Assembly: GCA_025464275.1 (NCBI GenBank)
Contig: JAODGR010000044.1
Span: 20,055-29,891, forward strand
DNA: 9,837 nucleotides
DNA from: Methanosarcinales archaeon
GTDB lineage: Archaea > Halobacteriota > Syntropharchaeia > Alkanophagales > Methanospirareceae
Direction: 5' to 3'
Positions within the stretch are counted from its first letter, which is position 1. Each line of letters begins with the position of its first letter. The translations under genes and the position numbers were made by a program. The notes under the pieces were generated by a model. That model did no database searches. It was not told the DNA's origin and saw only the letters and a list, made by a program, of their open reading frames with translations. Shown piece by piece: positions 5,986 to 9,837 of the stretch.

Positions 5986-7176
5986 CTAACCGGTGTGTGA
6001 GAGCGCGTTTGCCACACTGAAGATATCCTTGTCACCCCTGCCTGAGAGGTTCACCACGAGTAACTCCCAGCCCTCCTCCTTCGCATGCGCCATTGCGTAA
6101 TGGACTGCGTGCGCGGATTCCAGGGCGGGGATTATACCCTCCTCCCTGGAGAGGCACTCAAAAGCTCTTAGAGTCTCTTCATCAGTGGCGGAGTCCATCT
6201 TCACCCTGCCGGAATCCACCAGAAATGCCAGTTCAGGTCCCACACCCGGGTAGTCCAGACCGGGAGCGAAGCTATGAGATTGCTTTATCTGCCCGTATTC
6301 ATCCTGCAGCAGTTTAGAATACATCCCGTGTAGCACGCCTTCGGTGCCTGCGCAGAGTGAAGCGCCATGCTCACCGGTCTCCAGCCCCTTACCCCCTGCC
6401 TCTACACCTATAAGCTCCACTGCATCATCACCTATGAACTCGGAGAATATGCCCAGTGCATTGCTACCACCACCAACACATGCGATGATCGCATCGGGCA
6501 GCCTGCCCTCAATCGCCATTATCTGCTCCTTCGTCTCTCTACCGATGACCCGCTGAAACTCTCGCACCATCATGGGATAAGGATGTGGACCCACAACACT
6601 GCCTATCACGTAATAGGTATCCTCCACGTGGGCGACCCAGTCACGCATCGCCTCGTTTATCGCATCCTTCAGCGTTCTCGAGCCGCTATCCACGGGGTTC
6701 ACACGTGCACCCAGAAGTTCCATCCTGAATACATTCAACCTCTGCCGCTCTATGTCCTCGGTGCCCATGTATACCTCACACTCCAATCCAAGGACAGCGG
6801 CAGCCATCGCGGTGGCTACGCCATGCTGACCCGCTCCAGTCTCTGCTATTATTCGCTTCTTACCCATGTATTTCGCCAGCAGGCACTGCCCCAGTGTATT
6901 GTTCAGTTTATGTGCACCGCCGTGTACCAGGTCCTCACGCTTGAGGTATATCCTTGTCTTTGCACCACCACACAGCTCTGACAGGTTCTTTGCGAGATAG
7001 AGAGGTGTGGGACGCCCGGCGAAGTCACTCAATAAGGAGTTCAGTTCGTTATTGAACTTCTCATCGCGGTGAAAGGAGAAGAACGCCTCCTCTAACTCCT
7101 CCAGCGCCTGCATCAGCACCTCAGGTGCGAACTTACCGCCGTACTTACCGTATCTGCCATGCTCATCCGGTAACAT
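5986..7176 (-). CDS. trpB: Tryptophan synthase beta subunit (TrpB1 type)
   Basis: PLP enzyme that condenses indole with L-serine to form L-tryptophan, normally in an alpha2beta2 complex with TrpA. The 396-residue length is standard. It shows the N-terminal GRYGKYGGKFAPEVLM block (7-22), the PLP lysine Lys90 within VHGGAHKLNN (the HGGAHK version is common in archaeal TrpB1), AETGAGQHG with catalytic Glu112 (111-119), SGSRTLKDA (164-172), GSVVGPHPYP (192-201), the phosphate loop GGGSN (235-239) and the C-terminal SGRGDKD (378-384). These mark the classical TrpA-dependent form and not TrpB2. trpA and other trp genes are absent here, so trpB is an orphan in this window. No Shine-Dalgarno precedes the ATG, and a TATA-like box lies about 28 bases upstream, suggesting a leaderless mRNA. 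Confidence 0.96.
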   Translation of the reverse strand: MLPDEHGRYGKYGGKFAPEVLMQALEELEEAFFSFHRDEKFNNELNSLLSDFAGRPTPLYLAKNLSELCGGAKTRIYLKREDLVHGGAHKLNNTLGQCLLAKYMGKKRIIAETGAGQHGVATAMAAAVLGLECEVYMGTEDIERQRLNVFRMELLGARVNPVDSGSRTLKDAINEAMRDWVAHVEDTYYVIGSVVGPHPYPMMVREFQRVIGRETKEQIMAIEGRLPDAIIACVGGGSNALGIFSEFIGDDAVELIGVEAGGKGLETGEHGASLCAGTEGVLHGMYSKLLQDEYGQIKQSHSFAPGLDYPGVGPELAFLVDSGRVKMDSATDEETLRAFECLSREEGIIPALESAHAVHYAMAHAKEEGWELLVVNLSGRGDKDIFSVANALSHTG

Positions 7177-7199
7177 CGCAAATAATAGTTATCTTATCA

Positions 7200-7208
7200 C
7201 AATAAAAA
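7200..7208 (-). promoter_or_regulatory. TATA-like box of trpB / T tract after DUF166
   Basis: The minus strand reads CTTTTTATTG, centred about 28 bases before the trpB ATG, which would put transcription start at or within a few bases of the start codon. The same T run lies 30-38 bases after the DUF166 stop and could also end that transcript. Confidence 0.45.
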
Positions 7209-7211
7209 GTA

Positions 7212-7276
7212 CTCAAGCCTCAGACTCATCCTCATCCTCATTCCCTCCCTTCCTCAGACTCAGATTCAGACTCAGA
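7212..7276. repeat. CTCANN hexamer array across the DUF166 stop codon
   Basis: Hexamers of the form CTCA(GA/TC/TT/AG), or TTCAGA once, occur at 7212-7217, 7219-7242 (four in a row) and 7253-7276 (four in a row), interrupted by CCCTCCCTTC. The right block encodes the Ser-Glu repeat at the C-terminus of the DUF166 protein. The left block lies beyond the stop (7238-7240). Confidence 0.75.
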
Positions 7277-7963
7277 CCCATCCACATGCAGGGCTTCTTT
7301 CAGTGCATCAGCCAGTATCTCACCCGCACGCTGCATTATCGGTCTGTCAGGACCCATATATGCCACACACTCGTTGTCATGCATCTGACGCACCTGGTCC
7401 TCGAAGGACTTCAAATCGTTGTATGACATCCCGGTGAGTCTGGGAGCGATTTTAGACGCTGAGCCACAGGGTGTGTCCCTGATGACCTTCGCCAGCTCGA
7501 TTATCTTCTTCTTCTCGTTGAGCTTCAGCTCGAACTCAGGCTTGCCAAATACGGATACGAAAGCATTTACCAGCTCATTATCGCTTCGCTCCAGTGCGCA
7601 TAGAGGCTCCGGGAATTCTACATGGACTCCCATCTCCTTCAATTCCTTCTCTATTGAATATCTACCCTCGGGTATCAGGTTCGGGTCCTCTATGGGCCAC
7701 AGAACAGCCTTCACACCCATCTTAGCTGCAATGATGGGTACGAGGTCACCTGCCTTGGGTAGTATCCCGAGCACGAGCAGCAGGTCACACTCAGGCAGTG
7801 GCATATCCGCGGGTATATCCCGTTCCGGCTCGTCAAGTGATACAGAAGCTACCTTGAGGTCATAGAATCCCACTATCCGGTCTGCAAATTCACTGGTAGC
7901 CAGATGCTCAGTTACCAGCTCGCCAAATGAGCCGTGGTAGAGTATATATATTCGTTCATTCAT
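7238..7963 (-). CDS. DUF166-family protein of unknown function
   Basis: I recognise this as a DUF166-type archaeal protein, mainly from the N-terminal RIYILYHGSFGE block (9-20 counting from the outer Met at 7978) and the conserved RDTPCGSA motif with Cys171 (167-174). Some databases label this family a putative thymidylate synthase, but I see no basis for a firm function. The middle has LLLVLGILPKAGDLVP (67-81) and PIEDPNLIPEG (95-105), suggestive of an alpha/beta fold. Further cysteines are Cys64, Cys127 and Cys204. The C-terminal SESESESE tail (235-242) comes from hexamer repeats and is probably disordered. I choose Met6 (7963) as the start. It gives the family-like MNERIYILYHGSFG, and the TATA box at 7984-7994 is about 26 bases upstream, whereas the outer ATG at 7978 would lie inside the promoter. 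trpB follows after 61 bases. Confidence 0.7.
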   Translation of the reverse strand: MNERIYILYHGSFGELVTEHLATSEFADRIVGFYDLKVASVSLDEPERDIPADMPLPECDLLLVLGILPKAGDLVPIIAAKMGVKAVLWPIEDPNLIPEGRYSIEKELKEMGVHVEFPEPLCALERSDNELVNAFVSVFGKPEFELKLNEKKKIIELAKVIRDTPCGSASKIAPRLTGMSYNDLKSFEDQVRQMHDNECVAYMGPDRPIMQRAGEILADALKEALHVDGSESESESEEGRE

Positions 7964-7983
7964 AGCTCCTATATCCACTCACA

Positions 7984-7994
7984 ATAAATATAAT
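7984..7994 (-). promoter_or_regulatory. TATA box of the DUF166 gene
   Basis: The minus strand reads ATTATATTTAT, a good archaeal TATA match. Its centre is about 26 bases from the inner ATG at 7963, implying a leaderless or nearly leaderless transcript. It shares a 60-bp divergent spacer with the khtT promoter. Confidence 0.55.
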
Positions 7995-8008
7995 CAGGGA
8001 GTGGTGAT

Positions 8009-8017
8009 ATTAAATAA
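8009..8017 (+). promoter_or_regulatory. TATA box of the khtT-antiporter operon
   Basis: The plus strand reads ATTAAATAA, continuing into AAA. The centre is about 25 bases before the ATG at 8038, so transcription would start at or next to the start codon. An AGGTG at 8022-8026 could serve as a Shine-Dalgarno only if the start site lies further upstream. Confidence 0.5.
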
Positions 8018-8037
8018 AAACAGGTGCTAAAACTAAG

Positions 8038-8520
8038 ATGCGAATCACGGAACTTCCGGAAATAGGCACGAAGTATGAGATAGAGAGTCCCAGGGGGGAT
8101 AAAGTAGCGGTCATATTTTTAACGACCGGTGAGATAGAGCTGTACGTCTTAGAAGCCGGAGCTGAGAAGCCCTCGGTTACAAGGCTGACCCCGGAAGAAG
8201 CGCGACGTGTCGGCAGCATTCTGACCGGAGCGTTACTCACAATAGAGCATGAGGACGTTGAGGTCTCGTTCTCCGATATTTCTGACCTCAGAATAAACAT
8301 CCATGTGCGCCCGGTAACAAAGGGTATGGTAGGAAAGAGCATCGAGGATCTGGCAATCAGGAAGAGGACGGGCGTTACAATAATAGCAATCTCGAGAAAG
8401 GGGCAGAGCATCATCAGCCCGCCACCGGAAACGGTCTTCGAAGAGGGGGACCTGATAGTGGCGATAGGTGAGCGAGAGCAGATAAAGGCATGTGCGAGGG
8501 AGATTCTGGGACAGGTTTAG
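8038..8520 (+). CDS. khtT: KhtT-like regulatory subunit of a CPA2 antiporter (RCK_C/TrkA-C domain)
   Basis: A cytoplasmic regulatory protein of a K+(Na+)/H+ antiporter. The 160 residues divide into an N-terminal KhtT-type domain (about 1-75: ELPEIGTKYEI at 5-15, LTPEEARRVGSIL at 50-62) and a C-terminal RCK_C/TrkA-C domain (about 78-158: VGKSIEDLAIRKRTGVTIIAI, then FEEGDLIVAIGEREQI). RCK_C domains bind small ligands; in Bacillus KhtT the ligand is c-di-AMP, and whether that holds here is unknown. There is no N-terminal NAD-binding RCK_N domain, as expected for KhtT and unlike TrkA. The antiporter gene starts 4 bases after the stop, so this is a two-gene operon equivalent to khtTU. The ATG at 8038 fits a leaderless start. 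Confidence 0.85.
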   Translation: MRITELPEIGTKYEIESPRGDKVAVIFLTTGEIELYVLEAGAEKPSVTRLTPEEARRVGSILTGALLTIEHEDVEVSFSDISDLRINIHVRPVTKGMVGKSIEDLAIRKRTGVTIIAISRKGQSIISPPPETVFEEGDLIVAIGEREQIKACAREILGQV

Positions 8521-8524
8521 ATAG

Positions 8525-9730
8525 ATGCCCTTTCTGGTGGACTTAGGTATTGTAACGGTCTCTTGCTTGGCTCTTGGACTGGCATCGAAATATCTGAGGC
8601 AAACTGCGATTCCTGCATACATAATTGCAGGAATAATCCTCGGAAAGAGCGGCTTCGACTTGATATCTTCTGAAGCGTCATACGAGTTCATCCAGTGGCT
8701 GGGTAGGGTCGGTGTAATCCTCCTGATGTTCTATATAGGGTACGAGTTCAATTTCAAGGGCATAAAAGAGCCGGGGAGGTTATTTGCGGGTTGCACGGAC
8801 TTCGGAATGAACTTCAGCGCGGGATTTGCGCTGGGGCTCCTCATTGGCATGAGCCTATTAGAGGCTTTCATACTCGCATCTGCGGTTTACATCAGCAGTT
8901 CTGCAATAGTAATATCCTCGCTGATAGAGAACAAGAGGCTGATATACCCGGAAGCAGAGACAGTCGTGTGGTTGATGGTCTTCGAGGACATAATACTGGC
9001 AATCCTGCTCGTGGTGCTCACTTCTGTTATCTCCGGTAGCCTCGCCATGATTCCTGTATGCTTAGCAACGACTCTGCTGCTCATTGTATTCACCTTTATT
9101 CTCATCAAAAGGCTGAGCTACTTCATCTCACCCCTGTTTGAGCGAGACGATGAAATACCGATACTGCTTATTTTCGCACTGATATTCGGATTTTCGGCAA
9201 TCGCATATCTTTTAAGTATTTTGCTACCCTGCCATATCTCAGAAGTGATTATTGCTTTTTTCCTCGGTTCTGCACTCTCAGGTGTCAAGTCCTCCAGGAA
9301 GCTCTTTGAAGCCACCATCTCATTTAAAAACTTATTCCTCACCATTTTCTTCTTCTCCTTTGGCATGATGTTCCAATTCCAATTTGCAGCACTGTTCTCA
9401 GCATATTTTATCCTCGCACTCTTCGCGCTCATAACACTGTCTGTCTCCGGGAAGTTCATCAGCGGCGCGGTTATTGGAAAGCGGCTGCACGGCTCGCTGG
9501 AAACGGGGCTAAGGGTCGGGGCATATACAACGCCAAGGGGCGAGTTTTCAATTGTACTGCTGGCTGTGGTACTCGGACCGCGAACGGGCAATTATGAGCT
9601 ACTGGTTTCGCTTGTCGTTGCTTACGTAATCGTTCTTTCAATCGCGGGTTCGGGCTTCGCCAAACATGGCGATAGAATTGGCAAGGCAATTACAGTGAGC
9701 ATCAATAAATTAATGAAGTCAGAGCGTTAA
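8525..9730 (+). CDS. CPA2-family cation/proton antiporter (KhtU/Kef/NapA-like)
   Basis: An integral membrane monovalent cation/proton exchanger. The 401-residue protein is hydrophobic almost throughout, with roughly 11-13 predicted membrane helices, and ends soon after the last helix with a short basic tail; it has no fused RCK domain. CPA2 landmarks are the first-helix block RQTAIPAYIIAGIILGKSG (25-43), GVILLMFYIGYEF (63-75), the unwound-helix region SSSAIVISSLIENKRL (124-139), the acidic pair Glu154-Asp155 in VFEDI, and the late TTPRGEFSIVL block (335-345). At the ion-binding pair, Kef-type proteins normally have Gln-Asp and NapA-type Asp-Asp; Glu-Asp here is a variant. The start ATG at 8525 lies 4 bases after khtT with AGG about 9 bases upstream. 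K+ versus Na+ specificity is unknown, and pairing with KhtT favours K+. Confidence 0.88.
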   Translation: MPFLVDLGIVTVSCLALGLASKYLRQTAIPAYIIAGIILGKSGFDLISSEASYEFIQWLGRVGVILLMFYIGYEFNFKGIKEPGRLFAGCTDFGMNFSAGFALGLLIGMSLLEAFILASAVYISSSAIVISSLIENKRLIYPEAETVVWLMVFEDIILAILLVVLTSVISGSLAMIPVCLATTLLLIVFTFILIKRLSYFISPLFERDDEIPILLIFALIFGFSAIAYLLSILLPCHISEVIIAFFLGSALSGVKSSRKLFEATISFKNLFLTIFFFSFGMMFQFQFAALFSAYFILALFALITLSVSGKFISGAVIGKRLHGSLETGLRVGAYTTPRGEFSIVLLAVVLGPRTGNYELLVSLVVAYVIVLSIAGSGFAKHGDRIGKAITVSINKLMKSER

Positions 9731-9837
9731 ATTTCAAAGTAGTTTTCGTGATTTCCGCTTCCCTAATTCCTCTTCGATAATCCGTTGAATAAATAGAGGT
9801 CTTTATTTATTATTTTTATTTATAAATATAGTATTTA
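9731..9837. other. Terminal A/T-rich intergenic region
   Basis: No open frame or structural RNA is visible. The first half is ordinary sequence. The second half (9785-9837) is very A/T rich and contains the hairpin and palindrome described for the terminator. Confidence 0.5.
9788..9820 (+). terminator. Hairpin plus T-rich tract after the antiporter operon
   Basis: AATAAATA (9788-9795) and TATTTATT (9804-9811) form a perfect 8-bp A/T stem with an 8-base loop that can be partly closed by further pairs. It is followed by the U-rich stretch TATTTTTATTTA. This fits an archaeal terminator for khtT-antiporter. A 12-bp palindrome, TATTTATAAATA, follows at 9817-9828 and could instead be a TATA element for a gene beyond the window. 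Confidence 0.5.

Noticed and set aside
6910..6930. Apparent mutation at the TrpB PLP lysine motif (HGGAHK instead of HTGAHK)
   Set aside because: The HGGAHK form is common in archaeal TrpB1 proteins as I know the family, and the lysine itself is present.
7419..7865. A 148-codon plus-strand open frame opposite DUF166
   Set aside because: Antisense to the DUF166 coding frame, Ser-rich translation and no motif.
8233..8691. A minus-strand open frame over khtT and the start of the antiporter gene
   Set aside because: It crosses two clearly recognised genes on the opposite strand, and its translation resembles no protein family.
9118..9591. A minus-strand open frame inside the antiporter gene
   Set aside because: Shadow of the hydrophobic coding sequence; no start signals and no domain.
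1..9837. Hunt for a mobile element, defence island or biosynthetic cluster
   Set aside because: No transposase, integrase, toxin-antitoxin, nuclease or terminal inverted repeats; all eleven genes belong to recognised families, mostly core metabolism.

Overview
The window comes from an anaerobic euryarchaeon that uses tetrahydromethanopterin C1 chemistry: a methanogen, an anaerobic methanotroph (ANME) or a close relative. The evidence is a methenyl-H4MPT cyclohydrolase (mch), gamma and delta subunits of a 2-oxoacid:ferredoxin oxidoreductase, an archaeal-type (ApgM) phosphoglycerate mutase, a one-iron superoxide reductase, a PAC2-family proteasome chaperone, a QueC for archaeosine synthesis, and TATA-box promoters with no bacterial -35/-10 pattern. 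I lean towards an ANME/Methanomicrobia-like lineage, but sequence inspection alone cannot fix the clade. By eye the G+C content is close to 50%, and coding density is high: no gene-free gap exceeds about 200 bases.

Layout. mch (+) comes first with its own TATA box and a purine-rich leader. It converges on a six-gene minus-strand block that reads queC > porG > porD > apgM > PAC2 chaperone > hsp20. porD and apgM overlap by 8 bp, and hsp20 starts only a few bases after the PAC2 stop. A short superoxide reductase gene (+) is divergent from queC and convergent with trpB (-). trpB lies downstream of a DUF166 gene (-), which is divergent from a two-gene plus-strand operon. That operon encodes a KhtT-like RCK_C regulator and a CPA2 cation/proton antiporter. 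The window ends in an A/T-rich hairpin and T tract, probably the terminator of the antiporter operon.

How the genes fit together. mch serves the C1 pathway. PorGD and ApgM sit at the acetyl-CoA/pyruvate and 2-PG/3-PG steps of carbon assimilation. The por catalytic subunits (porA, porB) are absent from both sides. PAC2 chaperone and Hsp20 form a proteostasis pair, and the PAC2 protein ends in a C-terminal HbYX-type tripeptide (Met-Tyr-Arg). KhtT/antiporter handles K+ or Na+ and pH homeostasis. SOR is oxygen defence.

I found no mobile element, CRISPR array, tRNA/rRNA, defence island or clearly new multi-gene system; the gene content is core metabolism. The structure not explained by the genes is a recurring set of short tandem duplications (5-18 bp units) at gene starts, gene ends and leaders. 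Several of these alter start-codon choice or C-terminal tails (queC, DUF166, sor, mch). Three genes also appear to have TATA boxes close enough to the start codon for leaderless transcripts.
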